From positions 248,001 through 312,000 of the forward strand of contig NZ_JAFLNF010000002.1 in assembly GCF_017313085.1 (NCBI RefSeq): a stretch of 64,000 nucleotides of DNA. The letters run 5' to 3'. The position numbers and the translations under genes are program-made. Under the pieces are notes generated by a model. That model was given only the letters and a program-made list of their open reading frames with translations, searched no databases and was not told where the DNA came from. Origin of the DNA: Roseibium limicola (GTDB taxonomy: Bacteria; Pseudomonadota; Alphaproteobacteria; Rhizobiales; Stappiaceae). Numbering within the stretch: the first letter of the stretch is position 1; every line of letters begins with the position of its first letter. Of this stretch, positions 27,855 through 38,800 are shown one piece after another.

Positions 27855-28991
27855 TTAAAGATTGGTCAAATGCAGAACATCATTCCAGGTCGCGAACACC
27901 ATTAGCAACAGAACAATCGCCAATCCGATGCGGAAACCGATATCCTGGACCTTCTCGCTCAACGGCTTACCGCGTGCGGCTTCCGCCAGATAATAGATCA
28001 AATGACCGCCATCGAGCATAGGCACGGGCATCAGATTGATCAATCCAATAGAGACAGACAGCACCGCTGCCAAGCTGAAGAGCGGCATAAGTCCCTGAGT
28101 CGCCACCTGCCCTGAGACCTGAGCAACCCGAATCGGCCCACCCAACTGATCCGCGGCTTCGCGTCCCGTCAGCACGCCACCGATATAGCTTAGCGTGCGC
28201 GCCGCAATGAACCAGGTTTCTTGCGTTCCGGCGACAACCGCCTCGACAGGACCGTAGGTCTTGACCTTCATGTCCTCCGCATCTGGACTGCGGGACACCC
28301 CGAGAAGACCGATACGCTGGACGTTGCCGAAGTTATCGCGGAACTCCCGCAACTTCGGTGTCACGCTGAGATCAACAACCTTGCCATCACGCTCGACCGC
28401 GAGATCAAGCGGAACGTCGGCGCTGATGGAGACAACGCGCTGAAGATCGGAGAAGGCCTCGATCTCATCGCCATTGACCGACAGAATCAAATCGCCAGAC
28501 AGAAGGCCTCCGGCCTCGGCCGCGCTACCCGGCTGGACTGTATCGACCAGCGGCGTGGTGATGACCTTGCCAAAACTGAGGAAAATGGCGCTGAAGATGA
28601 AGATCGCCAAGATGAAGTTAGCAATCGGCCCGGCCGCGACAACGGCAGCGCGCTGACCTACGGACTTGGTCACAAATGCCCCTGCCCGGTCTTCTTCGCT
28701 CATGGCGGCAAGATGATCTCTGTCCGGCACGCTCGCCGCATTTTCATCGCCTGCGAACTTCACGTAGCCGCCAAGTGGGATGAGCGACAAACGCCAACGG
28801 GTTCCGGCCCGGTCGTTCCAGCCGAACAGCTCACGCCCGAACCCGACAGAGAATACATTCACCTTAACGCCGCACCAGCGGGCTACGAGAAAATGGCCCA
28901 GCTCGTGGAAGAACACCACGATGGTCAGGACGAAAAGAAAAGGAACCAAGTAGCCCACGACGATGTCGTAAGCGGAAATCAAAAGATCCAT
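27855..28991 (-). CDS. rseP: Site-2 intramembrane metalloprotease RseP
   Basis: 378 residues from the ATG at 28991, with GGAG eleven bases upstream. The zinc motif HELGH lies at 29-33 in the first membrane helix. A PDZ domain sits in the middle (VQPGSAAEAGGLLSGDLILSV). The second active-site motif is MPVPMLDGGHL near 325. Family members cleave anti-sigma factors and remnant signal peptides in the inner membrane. Synteny with bamA and dxr is the standard bacterial arrangement. Confidence 0.94.
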   Translation of the reverse strand: MDLLISAYDIVVGYLVPFLFVLTIVVFFHELGHFLVARWCGVKVNVFSVGFGRELFGWNDRAGTRWRLSLIPLGGYVKFAGDENAASVPDRDHLAAMSEEDRAGAFVTKSVGQRAAVVAAGPIANFILAIFIFSAIFLSFGKVITTPLVDTVQPGSAAEAGGLLSGDLILSVNGDEIEAFSDLQRVVSISADVPLDLAVERDGKVVDLSVTPKLREFRDNFGNVQRIGLLGVSRSPDAEDMKVKTYGPVEAVVAGTQETWFIAARTLSYIGGVLTGREAADQLGGPIRVAQVSGQVATQGLMPLFSLAAVLSVSIGLINLMPVPMLDGGHLIYYLAEAARGKPLSEKVQDIGFRIGLAIVLLLMVFATWNDVLHLTNL

Positions 28992-29141
28992 CAAGCGATC
29001 TGCTCCAGACGTTCGTCTCAATTGGCTGCCGTGCAGGCCGGAAAGTCCGGGCCCGCGAACAGACAGCCCCATCACCGCGCCCGATGCAATAGGGTTACCT
29101 TAAGGAAAGCCCTGCTGGCAAACGGAATTCTGATGACAGGC

Positions 29142-30371
29142 CTAACGCCGGCTCACCCATTCCGCACACAGGCTGCGGGCTTGTGCGTCTATACCCAGTA
29201 CATCTTCTAGCGACCCGATCGTGGCTCCTGCCTGTCTGGAGAGCATTCGCTCCACAACATTTTCGACAGCGGCCGCGATATCGAGAAAGCCGATCTTGCG
29301 TTGAAGAAAGGCTGCCACCGCGATTTCGTCGGCCGCATTCAGGCTGGCAGTGGCGATTGGCCCCTCCTGAAGCGCCTCGGTTGCCAGCCGAAGAGCCGGA
29401 AACCGCTCCATGTCCGGGGCTTCAAAGGTGAGCTGGGCAATCTTCGACAGATCCAGCCGCTCGACCGGCACAGCCATGCGCTCCGGCCAAGCCAGGCAAT
29501 GGGCAATCGGCGTGCGCATGTCAGGCGCGCCAAGCTGCGCCAGAAGCGAACCGTCGCGGTATTGCACCATGCCATGAATGATCGACTGCGGGTGAACCAG
29601 AACGTCGAGCTGATCGACGGTCAGCGGAAACAGGTGGAAGGCCTCGATGACCTCAAACCCCTTGTTCATCATCGTCGCACTGTCGATGGTGATGCGGCTT
29701 CCCATATCCCAGTTGGGATGCTTCAGCGCCTGTTCTGGGGTCACCGACGTGAGATCGGCAAGAGGTGTCTGCCGGAACGGGCCACCGGACGCGGTCAGAA
29801 TGATCTTTTCGATCTGGTCCGCGTTGCCCTGTTCGAAAACCTGAAAGATGGCGCTGTGTTCGCTGTCGACAGGCAGAAGCGTCGTGCCGACCTCGCGTGC
29901 CCGCTCCATGAAGAGCGAGCCGGCACAGACAAGGCATTCCTTGTTGGCCAGGGCCAGGCTACGGCCCGGCTTCAGGCTCGCCATGGTCGGCTTCAGACCG
30001 GCGGCTCCGACAATGGCACCAACGACCATGTCACAGGGACGGTCCACCGCTTCCATCACAGCCTGGGTCCCCGCCCCGGTCGCAATGCCCGAGCCGGAAA
30101 GCGCCGCCGCGAGATCCGGACCCAGCTCTTCGCGCGCCACCACGGCAACCTGCGCACCGACGGCAATGGCGGCCTGCGCCAGATCCTCAACGCTGGAATT
30201 GGCGACCAGAGCCACAACCTCGAACCGATCCGGATTGCGACCGACAATGTCCAGCGCGCTTTTGCCGACAGACCCAGTCGCGCCAAGAACGGTCAGGCGT
30301 TGAACCCGATCAGACGGCGCGCGCAGCCCCGTCCCTGAGCCGGCTCCAGAAGTGTCGCGGGAAACGAGCAA
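29142..30371 (-). CDS. dxr: 1-deoxy-D-xylulose 5-phosphate reductoisomerase
   Basis: 409 residues if translation starts at the TTG at 30371, which has GGAG ten bases upstream; no ATG or GTG lies between it and the conserved start of the fold. The NADPH motif LTVLGATGSVGKSALDIV is near residues 26-43. Metal-binding Asp/Glu residues lie in PVDSEHSAIFQ and TIDSATMMNKGFEVIEA. It converts DXP to MEP in non-mevalonate isoprenoid synthesis, feeding the undecaprenyl pathway encoded next to it by uppS. Confidence 0.93.
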   Translation of the reverse strand: MLVSRDTSGAGSGTGLRAPSDRVQRLTVLGATGSVGKSALDIVGRNPDRFEVVALVANSSVEDLAQAAIAVGAQVAVVAREELGPDLAAALSGSGIATGAGTQAVMEAVDRPCDMVVGAIVGAAGLKPTMASLKPGRSLALANKECLVCAGSLFMERAREVGTTLLPVDSEHSAIFQVFEQGNADQIEKIILTASGGPFRQTPLADLTSVTPEQALKHPNWDMGSRITIDSATMMNKGFEVIEAFHLFPLTVDQLDVLVHPQSIIHGMVQYRDGSLLAQLGAPDMRTPIAHCLAWPERMAVPVERLDLSKIAQLTFEAPDMERFPALRLATEALQEGPIATASLNAADEIAVAAFLQRKIGFLDIAAAVENVVERMLSRQAGATIGSLEDVLGIDAQARSLCAEWVSRR

Positions 30372-30395
30372 GAGAGATGAACTCCAAATACGGGC

Positions 30396-31271
30396 TCAGG
30401 AGAGCCCAAGTCCGGCGACCGGATCGAGCAGAGAGCCGCCCAATGCCAGACCGAGAATGGCGGCGGCAAGAGCTGCTGCGACCAGTCCGTCAATACGGTC
30501 CATGATACCGCCGTGACCGGGGATCAAATGACTGGAATCCTTTACCGAAAACCGGCGCTTCATTGCGGATTCAGCCAGATCTCCGGCCTGCGAGATTACC
30601 GACAGGAACGCCGCCAAAACCAGCCAGGAGATGAGGTTATCCTGCCCGGAAAAATGGATATAGAGGCCGCTGAAGACGATGGCAAACACCAGCCCGCCAA
30701 GCGAACCGGACCATGTCTTGTTGGGAGACACACGGCGCCACAACTTCGGGCCGCCGGCAAAGCGACCGACAAAATAGGCGCAGATATCGGTCGCCCACAC
30801 GACGATGACCAGAAAGAACAGGAATTGCCCGCCAAATGCCCCATTGCGCAGCGCCGCCAGAGACAACATGGAAAGCCCGGCGTACAGCAGGCCTTCCGTC
30901 GCCCATCGGGCGTTCAGCGTTCGTCCGTTCACCAGCCAGATCAGGACTGCCGCGATGGCAATCAGCCCCAGGCTGACCAGTGGCTGACCAAGCATGAAAA
31001 GAACAATGGATCCTGCGACCGCAAGATAGCCGGCGATGGCAGTGGACGATTTCTTGCCCGTCCCGGTGATGTGGAACCACTCGGAGAGAAAGGCGATGCC
31101 GGCAAAGCACAGCAACGCATGGTATGGCAGGCTGCCATACCAGACGATGAGCAGCACCAGCGGACCCAGCACCACTGCGGAAGCAAGCCGCAACTTCAGA
31201 TCGCTCATCCGCGCGGTGCCGGCGGACGCCGCCGGTTTCTCGGTCGCTCCGGAGCTTGGGGAATTTTCCAT
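30396..31271 (-). CDS. cdsA: Phosphatidate cytidylyltransferase
   Basis: 291 residues from the ATG sharing one base with the uppS stop. It is a polytopic inner-membrane protein with about seven hydrophobic segments. The CDP-diglyceride synthetase signature is at the C-terminal third (SVISQAGDLAESAMKRRFSV followed by KDSSHLIPGHGGIMDRIDGL). It makes CDP-diacylglycerol from phosphatidate and CTP for phospholipid synthesis. Confidence 0.94.
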   Translation of the reverse strand: MENSPSSGATEKPAASAGTARMSDLKLRLASAVVLGPLVLLIVWYGSLPYHALLCFAGIAFLSEWFHITGTGKKSSTAIAGYLAVAGSIVLFMLGQPLVSLGLIAIAAVLIWLVNGRTLNARWATEGLLYAGLSMLSLAALRNGAFGGQFLFFLVIVVWATDICAYFVGRFAGGPKLWRRVSPNKTWSGSLGGLVFAIVFSGLYIHFSGQDNLISWLVLAAFLSVISQAGDLAESAMKRRFSVKDSSHLIPGHGGIMDRIDGLVAAALAAAILGLALGGSLLDPVAGLGLS

Positions 31272-32038
31272 CAAAGGGCCTTCGCGCTCAAACCGCCGAA
31301 ACGGCGACTGCGCATGCCATAGGCCTCAAGCGCCTTGTCAAAGGCAGCTTCATCGAAGTCGGGCCAATGACAGTCGCAAAAATACAGCTCACTGTAAGCT
31401 GCCTGCCAGAGAAGAAAGTTCGACAGACGAACTTCACCACTGGTACGGATGATCAGATCTGGGTCCGGCAGACTACCGGTATCAAGTGCTGAGGAGATTT
31501 TCTCTACGCAGATGTCTTCCGGCTCCAGCTCGCCGGCCTTGACCCGTTCGGCCAGCAGACGCATTGCCCGGGCGAGTTCGTTGCGGGCGCCGTAATTGAA
31601 GGCGACGACCAACGTCAAACCGGTGTTGCCTCGGGTCAGCTCTTCCGCTTCGTGTAAAAGCTGACCAATGCCTTTTTCGAGCCCGTCCCGGTCGCCAATG
31701 ATGCGGATCCGGACGTTGGTCTCATGCAGCTCGGACAGGTCCTGCTGCACAAAGCGCCGCAACAACCCCATGAGGAAGCTGACTTCCGCCTTGGGCCGGC
31801 TCCAGTTTTCGGAAGAGAACGAGAAGATCGTGATGTACTCGAGGCCGATGTGCCCCGCGTGCCGGATGATACGGCGCAGCGTATCCAGACCTTGCCGATG
31901 CCCTTCTGTTCGCGACAGTCCACGGGCTTCGGCCCACCGACCGTTGCCGTCCATGATCAACCCGACATGCCTGGGACAAACGACCCCGGCCGGCTCGGGG
32001 CCGGCAGAGGCAGAATTGAGGTCGGCGTTGGCAGTCAT
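31271..32038 (-). CDS. uppS: Di-trans,poly-cis-undecaprenyl-diphosphate synthase
   Basis: 255 residues. Cis-prenyltransferase signature: HVGLIMDGNGRWAEARGLSR with the catalytic Asp, then EGHRQGLDTLRRI, EYITIFSFSSENW and the C-terminal DLIIRTSGEVRLSNFLLWQ. It extends FPP with IPP to the C55 lipid carrier precursor for peptidoglycan and LPS. Translationally coupled to cdsA. Confidence 0.96.
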   Translation of the reverse strand: MTANADLNSASAGPEPAGVVCPRHVGLIMDGNGRWAEARGLSRTEGHRQGLDTLRRIIRHAGHIGLEYITIFSFSSENWSRPKAEVSFLMGLLRRFVQQDLSELHETNVRIRIIGDRDGLEKGIGQLLHEAEELTRGNTGLTLVVAFNYGARNELARAMRLLAERVKAGELEPEDICVEKISSALDTGSLPDPDLIIRTSGEVRLSNFLLWQAAYSELYFCDCHWPDFDEAAFDKALEAYGMRSRRFGGLSAKAL

Positions 32039-32074
32039 GATATATCGCCCCAGTCAGCGAGCCTGATCAGGCGA

Positions 32075-32638
32075 TCAAACTTGGGAGATTTCCTGTTCTT
32101 TCTTTTCCAGCATGGAATCAACTTCCGTGATCATGCTGTCCGTCAGCTTCTGAATTTCATCAGAGGCAACGCGGCTGTCATCCTGACTGATGTCGCCGTC
32201 TTTTTCAGCCTTTTTAGCGTTGTCCATGCCATCACGACGCACGTGACGAACGGCAACCTTGGAAGCTTCGGCGTATTTGTGAGCGATCTTGATCAGCTCC
32301 TGCCGGCGTTCCTGGTTGAGTTCGGGAATCGGCAGACGCAGCAGCGTTCCGTCAACAACCGGGTTGAGGCCGAGATTGCTTTCACGAATAGCCTTGTCGA
32401 CGGCACCGACCATGCCCTTGTCCCAGACCTGAACAGCGACCATGCGCGGCTCGGGAACACTGACTGTCCCCACCTGATTGATCGGCATCTGCTGGCCATA
32501 GGCATTCACAACAATAGCATCCAGCATGGAAGCGGATGCACGGCCGGTGCGCAGGCTGGCAAAATCCGCCTTCAGAACCGAAAGGGCACCTTCCATACGG
32601 CGCTTGAGATCGTCCAGGTCTACACCTTCTACCGGCAT
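32075..32638 (-). CDS. frr: Ribosome recycling factor
   Basis: 187 residues, the normal size. Conserved segments include [59 protein letters not shown] and [17 protein letters not shown]. With EF-G it splits post-termination ribosomes. It follows pyrH by 113 bp. Confidence 0.97.
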   Translation of the reverse strand: MPVEGVDLDDLKRRMEGALSVLKADFASLRTGRASASMLDAIVVNAYGQQMPINQVGTVSVPEPRMVAVQVWDKGMVGAVDKAIRESNLGLNPVVDGTLLRLPIPELNQERRQELIKIAHKYAEASKVAVRHVRRDGMDNAKKAEKDGDISQDDSRVASDEIQKLTDSMITEVDSMLEKKEQEISQV

Positions 32639-32751
32639 AACATCCTCACTTCATTCTTGTTGGTTACGCTCAAACGATGAGCGGCTTTGGCGCAAAACAT
32701 CGCACACATCGTGTGAAACACAAGCCGCATACCCGGTTATTGGCAAAAGAA

Positions 32752-33471
32752 TCAGGCGCCAACAACCGTATAAAGTCCGCTTTCCTGAAGAACACTGACA
32801 AGCGATCCCGGAGAGTGAATGGAAAACACGATGACCGGCACCGAATTGTCCCGCGCCAGAGCAATGGCCGTGGTGTCCATAACCTTCAAATCGCGTTTGA
32901 TGACTTCTTCGTAGGACAGCGCGTCATAGCGTTCGGCATCTGGATTGACCTTTGGGTCTTCCGAATAGACCCCATCCACCTGGGTGCCTTTCAGGAAAGC
33001 ATCGCATTTCATCTCAACGGCGCGCAGGGCTGCGCCGGAGTCAGTGGTGAAAAACGGATTGCCTGTGCCACCGGCAAAAACGATGACATCGCCATCTTCC
33101 ATGTAGCGCTCGGCAACGCGCTGGGAGAATGTTTCGCAGATAGAGGGAACAGGAACCGCCGACAGGACGCGGGCGGGAACCTTCACCCGGCGCAAGGCGT
33201 CGGCCAGGGTCAGGGAATTCATGATCGTCGCCAGCATGCCCATGTGGTCGCCGGTCACCCGGTTTCCGCCCTTGGCTGCCACGGCAACGCCGCGGAAGAT
33301 ATTGCCACCACCAACGACCACACCAACCTGCGCGCCCAGGGCAACTGCGTCAGCAATCTCCTTGGCGATACGTTCGACCACTGTCGGGTCGATCCCAAAT
33401 GTCTGGGAGCCCATCAGAGCTTCACCGGAGAGTTTGAGCAGCACACGTTTCCAGCGCAGGGGCTTCGTCAT
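32752..33471 (-). CDS. pyrH: Uridylate kinase
   Basis: 239 residues of the amino acid kinase fold: RVLLKLSGEALMG at the start, VVVGGGNIFRG, TGDHMGMLATIMNSL and FAGGTGNPFFTTDSGAALRA. It phosphorylates UMP to UDP for nucleotide and UDP-sugar supply. It starts just downstream of the tsf terminator, so it has its own promoter or depends on read-through. Confidence 0.97.
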   Translation of the reverse strand: MTKPLRWKRVLLKLSGEALMGSQTFGIDPTVVERIAKEIADAVALGAQVGVVVGGGNIFRGVAVAAKGGNRVTGDHMGMLATIMNSLTLADALRRVKVPARVLSAVPVPSICETFSQRVAERYMEDGDVIVFAGGTGNPFFTTDSGAALRAVEMKCDAFLKGTQVDGVYSEDPKVNPDAERYDALSYEEVIKRDLKVMDTTAIALARDNSVPVIVFSIHSPGSLVSVLQESGLYTVVGA

Positions 33472-33511
33472 GACAACAGCCTTCTTCTTTCTATGAATGG
33501 GTCCTTCTATA

Positions 33512-33543
33512 AAAAAAGCGCCGGACGATGCCGGCGCTTTTTT
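33512..33543 (-). terminator. Intrinsic terminator after tsf (symmetric, bidirectional in form)
   Basis: GCGCCGG / CCGGCGC stem with a 6-nt loop, flanked by A7 on one side and T6 on the other, so the stem extends to 13 bp and supplies a U-run on either strand. It separates rpsB-tsf from pyrH and the envelope genes. Confidence 0.88.
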
Positions 33544-33552
33544 CGATTTGGC

Positions 33553-34470
33553 TTACTGCCCGGAGGCTGCCGCGACCTCTGCGGCGAAGTCCGTCTCTTC
33601 CTTCTCGATCCCTTCGCCGAGGGCGAAGCGAACGAAACCGGAGAGCTTGACCGGCGTACCAAGATCCTTGGCCAGTGCTTCAACGGCACCTTCCACGGTC
33701 TTGTCCGGGTCAATGACGAAAGCCTGCTTGCTCAGCGTGACTTCCTCATAGAACTTGCGCAAACGGCCTTCCACCATCTTTTCGATGATGCTTTCCGGCT
33801 TGCCTGATTCGCGAGCCTGTTCCGAGAACACGGCGCGCTCACGTTCAACAACGTCCTGATCCAGGTCATCGGTGCTCAGAGCCAGCGGGCTCGTTGCAGC
33901 AACGTGCATGGCGATCTGACGACCGAGGGCGTTCAGCTTGTCCTTGTCACCGGAAGATTCCAGCGCGACCAGAACACCAATCTTGCCGAGGCCATCAGCA
34001 ACAGCGCTGTGGACATAAGTCGCAACAACGCCTTCTGACACTTCCAGAACCGCGGTGCGGCGCAGGGTCATGTTTTCACCAATGGTGGCGATTGCATCGG
34101 TAACAGAGTCGGAAACCGACTTGCCACCAAGGTCTGCGCCAGACACGGCTTCAAGCGAACCGTCGGTACCGACAGCGACCTGGGCCACGTTGCGAACCAG
34201 CTCCTGGAACCCGTCATTACGGGAAACGAAGTCGGTTTCAGAGTTCAGTTCGATGACTGCAGCCTTGTTGCCTTCGCTGGCAACGCCAACCAGGCCTTCA
34301 GCGGCCACACGGCCAGCCTTCTTGGCGGCCTTGGCCAGGCCCTTGGTACGCAGCCAATCAACAGCTGCTTCCATGTCGCCGCCATTTTCGGTCAGGGCGG
34401 TTTTGCAGTCCATCATGCCAGCGCCGGATTTCTCGCGGAGCTCTTTGACCATCGCAGCGGTAATGCTCAT
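33553..34470 (-). CDS. tsf: Elongation factor Ts
   Basis: 305 residues. The N-terminal UBA-like module ([20 protein letters not shown], then [19 protein letters not shown]) and the [10 protein letters not shown] motif that contacts EF-Tu are present, followed by two core subdomains. It is the nucleotide exchange factor for EF-Tu. It is downstream of rpsB, as in most bacteria, with an intervening terminator-like hairpin. Confidence 0.97.
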   Translation of the reverse strand: MSITAAMVKELREKSGAGMMDCKTALTENGGDMEAAVDWLRTKGLAKAAKKAGRVAAEGLVGVASEGNKAAVIELNSETDFVSRNDGFQELVRNVAQVAVGTDGSLEAVSGADLGGKSVSDSVTDAIATIGENMTLRRTAVLEVSEGVVATYVHSAVADGLGKIGVLVALESSGDKDKLNALGRQIAMHVAATSPLALSTDDLDQDVVERERAVFSEQARESGKPESIIEKMVEGRLRKFYEEVTLSKQAFVIDPDKTVEGAVEALAKDLGTPVKLSGFVRFALGEGIEKEETDFAAEVAAASGQ

Positions 34471-34577
34471 CGATTGCCTCGTGGATGGGGGTTAAAGATC
34501 AAAGGGTTTAAGCCTCATGGCTACCCTTAACATTATGACGGGAGGACAACAAAAAGCCGCCCGCACACAAAAAACGA

Positions 34578-34610
34578 AGATATCCGGCATGAATGCCATA
34601 CCGGATATCT
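34578..34610 (-). terminator. Terminator-like hairpin between rpsB and tsf
   Basis: A 10-bp stem AGATATCCGG / CCGGATATCT with a 13-nt loop. On the minus strand it is followed by TCGTTTTTTG, so it resembles an intrinsic terminator or attenuator that lowers tsf expression relative to rpsB. Confidence 0.7.
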
Positions 34611-34617
34611 GAGAACC

Positions 34618-35433
34618 TTAAGCCTGTGTGGCTTCTTCAGCCGGCGCTGCAGCTTCTTCAGCAGGAGCAGCAACTTCTTCGGCCAGAGCTTCTTCGATCG
34701 GTGCTTCTTCAGATGCGCCGATGTCCATGCCGGATCCGCCCTGAGCGCGGGAGATACCGTCGATGGCTGCGCGCGCGATCAGATCACAGAACAATGTGAT
34801 CGCACGGCCGGCATCGTCGTTACCTGGGACCGGGTAAGTGATCCCTTCCGGATTGGAGTTGGAATCGAGGATCGCAGCAACCGGGATACCCAGACGACGG
34901 GCTTCCTGAATGGCAATGGCTTCACGGTTGGTATCGATCACGAAGATCAGATCCGGGATACCGCCCATGTCCTTGATGCCGCCGAGGTTCCGCTCGAGCT
35001 TTTCGCGCTCGCGGTCCAGGTAGAGACGCTCTTTCTTGGTCAGCGAGTTCGCTGCATCGGAATTGAGGGTCTCTTCAACCTTGCGCAGGCGCTGAATGGA
35101 GTTGGAGATCGTCTTCCAGTTGGTCAGCATGCCGCCAAGCCAACGTGCATTGACGAAGTACTGAGCGGAGTTGCGAGCAGCCGAAGCAACAGATTCCTGT
35201 GCCTGGCGCTTGGTGCCAACGATCAGAACGCGACCACCACCGGCAACTGTGTCGGACACAGCCTTCAGAGCCTGGTGCAGCAACGGCACGGTCTGAGCCA
35301 GATCGATGATGTGAACGTCGTTACGAACACCGAAGATGTACTGGCCCATGCGTGGGTTCCAGCGATGCTTCTGGTGGCCGAAATGTACGCCTGCTTCAAG
35401 CAGCTGGCGCATTGTGAAATCGGGAAGAGCCAT
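34618..35433 (-). CDS. rpsB: 30S ribosomal protein S2
   Basis: 271 residues. Core S2 motifs: [53 protein letters not shown] and [13 protein letters not shown]. The C-terminal ~30 residues are a low-complexity Glu/Ala tail ([20 protein letters not shown]) not needed for the fold; such acidic tails occur in alphaproteobacterial S2. First gene of the rpsB-tsf unit. Confidence 0.97.
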   Translation of the reverse strand: MALPDFTMRQLLEAGVHFGHQKHRWNPRMGQYIFGVRNDVHIIDLAQTVPLLHQALKAVSDTVAGGGRVLIVGTKRQAQESVASAARNSAQYFVNARWLGGMLTNWKTISNSIQRLRKVEETLNSDAANSLTKKERLYLDREREKLERNLGGIKDMGGIPDLIFVIDTNREAIAIQEARRLGIPVAAILDSNSNPEGITYPVPGNDDAGRAITLFCDLIARAAIDGISRAQGGSGMDIGASEEAPIEEALAEEVAAPAEEAAAPAEEATQA

Positions 35434-35804
35434 AGCCCTTGTTCTCCTGTTTTCCGGTTTGACCTCCGCAAGCGGGTGTGAACGGAAACGCCTCTATAAA
35501 AGAGACAAGACCTCCGTCACCGGAAGGAAGACAGCACGAAACTGTATCCCGCCCCTTGCGTGTGGAATGGCCGCCTTATAGTTGGGCAACTCGTCAAGTT
35601 CAAGGCCATTATCCCGAAATAGAGCCAAAATACCCGGTTCCTTATCCCCACCCCGTGCCGCCTTGCCAATCCGCTGGCTGGTTTGCCAACAAATCAGACC
35701 TGAGACCCGATCCAACGCAGGGCAAACCTTGCGAGACACCCGGCAGCTGCAAAGTCGTTCCTGAACCTTGAAGGCGGGCGTTTGCGCCCTCTTCGAAGCA
35801 CCGC
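35434..35804 (-). promoter_or_regulatory. rpsB: rpsB promoter and leader region
   Basis: 371 bp with no credible gene. On the minus strand TTGAAC (35598-35603), a 17-bp spacer and TATAAG (35575-35580) form a good sigma-70-type promoter. Transcription from about 35568 would give a leader of about 135 nt before rpsB, long enough for autogenous control by S2. No other signal was recognised. Confidence 0.65.
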
Positions 35805-38800
35805 TCAAGCCATCTGAACGTCGTTGACCCCCGGCATGGCCTTGACCGCACCGGCGATCTCTGGCGACAGCCGGAACTTGCCCGACAGGCGCACCTCGAT
35901 CTCGCGCGCACCATTTTCCAGCTGCACGACAACAGTCACCTCGCCCTCGCCGCGCACCTTGAGATGACGACCCAGACCGGCAATCGCCCGCTCGTCCTTC
36001 AGGAAAACTGTCATTGCGCGTTGCACACGCGCCGCCGACTTCTCGATTGAATCGACGCTCTCCAACCGCAGAGAGGGTTCATCGTCACGCAGGTCGGCGC
36101 CAACCAGCAGCACCACAGATTTTCCCGGAACCAGCGCATCGCGGAATTGCTCGAGTTTTTCGCGAAACAGCAAAACCTCGAACTGGCCGGTCGAATCAGA
36201 CAGACGGGCGATGCCCATCTTGGTGCCGGCCTTGGTCTTGCGCTCCTGCATGCCGATGACCGTTCCCGCCAGCCGCCCGGCCGAGGCACCCCGCTTCACC
36301 GCCTCTGAGAACTTGGCCCAGGGCTGAACCCGCATCTTTTCCAGTAGCTCGGCGAAATCATCAAGCGGATGGGCAGACAGATAGAAGCCGATCGCCGCAT
36401 GTTCGCGCTGAAGCTGTTCTTCTGAGGACCATTTTCCAGTTTCCGGAAGCTGCAGTTCTTCCTCATCATTGCCACCGCCGAAAAGCTCGTCCTGCCCGAG
36501 CGCCCGGTTGACCTCTGTCCGCTGGGCCAGCCCCATGATCCGGTCGAGCCCTTCCAGTGTCCGGGCCCGGTTCGGCTCAAGCGAATCGAAAGCCCCGGCT
36601 GCAAGCAGATTTTCAAGGGTGCGCTTGTTGAGCTGTCGCGGTGAAATGCGTCGGGCAAAATCACCAAGGCTCTTGAACGGCTTGTCGCCGCGCACTTCAA
36701 CGATGTGCTCCACCGCCTGTTCGCCGACGCCCTTGATCGCCCCCATGGCGTAGAGGATCTTGTCGCCCTGGACATCGAAATAGACCTGCCCATCGTTGAT
36801 CGACGGCGGAACAACCTCGATCCCCATGCGCCGCGCCTCCTGGCGGAAGTCGCCAAGCTTGTCCGTATTCCCCATATCCAGGGTCATCGATGCAGCCATG
36901 AACTCGACCGGATGGTTCGCCTTCAGCCAGGCCGTGTGATAGGAAACCAGCGCATAGGCGGCCGCGTGAGACTTGTTGAAGCCGTAGTTGGCGAATTTCG
37001 CCACCAGATCGAAGATCGTCCCGGCCTGGTTCTTGTTGACCCCACGCTCGACCGCACCGTCGACGAAGCGCTCACGCTGCACTTCCATTTCGGCGGCGAT
37101 CTTCTTGCCCATCGCCCGCCGCAGCAGATCAGCCTCGCCGAGCGAGTAGCCCGACAGCACCTGGGCGATCTGCATCACCTGTTCCTGATAGACGATAATG
37201 CCGTTGGTTTCGCTGAGGATCGGCTCCAGCAACGGATGCAGGCAGTCCATGTCCTGCTCGCCGTGCTTCACCGCATTATAGACCGGGATGTTCTCCATCG
37301 GACCAGGCCGATAGAGCGCCACCAGCGCAATGACATCTTCAAAGCGATCCGGCTTCATCCCGGCGATGGCCCGACGCATGCCCTGACTTTCCAGCTGAAA
37401 CACGCCGAAGGTCTCGCCCTTGGCCAGCAATTCATAGGTCGGGGTGTCATCAATGGGCAGTGCCGTGACATCCACGTCGATACCGCGACGCGCAATCAGT
37501 TTCACCGCCGTGTCGATCACCGTCAGCGTTTTCAGGCCGAGGAAATCGAACTTCACCAGCCCGGCATCCTCCACCATCTTCATGTTGAACTGAGCCACCG
37601 GCATGTCGGAGCGCGGGTCGCGGTAAAGCGGCACAAGCTGCTCCAGCGGCCGATCGCCAATCACCACACCGGCGGCGTGGGTTGAAGCGTGTCGGTAAAG
37701 CCCCTCCAGCTTCTGCGCCATGGCCAGAAGTTTTGCGACGATTTCTTCATCTCGAGCAGCTTCACGCAGACGCGGCTCGTCATTGATGGCCTGTGCCAGG
37801 GTAACCGGATTGGCCGGATTGGCCGGCACCAGCTTGCACAGCCGGTCAACCTGGCCATAAGGCATCTGCAGCACCCGACCGACGTCGCGCAACACGGCAC
37901 GCGCCTGCAGCGATCCGAAGGTAATGATCTGCGCCACCTGCTTGCGACCGTATTTCTCCTGCACGTAGCGAATGACTTCTTCACGCCGGCTCTGGCAAAA
38001 GTCGATGTCGAAATCCGGCATCGAGACACGTTCAGGATTCAGGAACCGCTCGAACAGCAGCGAGAAGCGCATCGGATCCAGATCGGTAATGGTCAGCGAC
38101 CAGGCAACCAAAGAGCCCGCACCCGACCCGCGGCCCGGACCAACTGGAATCCCCTGATCCTTACCCCACTTGATGAAGTCGGCAACGATCAGAAAGTAGC
38201 CGGGAAATTTCATCCGGTTGATCACGCCAAGCTCATAATCGAGCCGATCCCAATAGTCCTTGTCACTCAACCCCGGTGCCATGCCGTGCGCATCAAGTCG
38301 GGCTTGCAGGCCTTCACGGGCCTGACGCTCGAGCTCCAATCCTTCCGCCTTTTCGGCTTCCTCGCCGTCAGCATCCGCACCGGCAAAGCGCGGCAGGATC
38401 GGATCCCGACGCATAGGTCGATAGGAACACCGCTGGGCGATCTCGAGCGTCGAGAGAGCGGCCTCTGGCAGATCGGAGAACAGCTCGACCATTTCCGCGC
38501 GCGACTTGAAATAATGATCCGGCGTCAGCCGCCGCCGATCGGTTTCGGGAATCACCCGACCTTCCGAGATGCAGATCAACGCATCATGGGCTTCATAATC
38601 GTCGCGGTTGGGAAAGAAGCATTCGTTGGTCGCCACGATTGGCAAACCCAGATCATAGGCAAGATCGAGAAACGCCCCCTCGCTCTTGCGCTCCGCTTCC
38701 ATGCCGTGGCGCTGGATCTCGACGTAACAGCGCCCAGGAAAACCATCCGAAAGCATTTTCAGGCGCTCGCGGGCAAGGCTCGGCTGACCGGCAAGCAGCG

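Noticed and set aside
35494..35808. 104-codon open frame between rpsB and dnaE
   Set aside because: It covers the predicted rpsB promoter, has no good ribosome site and overlaps the end of dnaE. No protein-like features.
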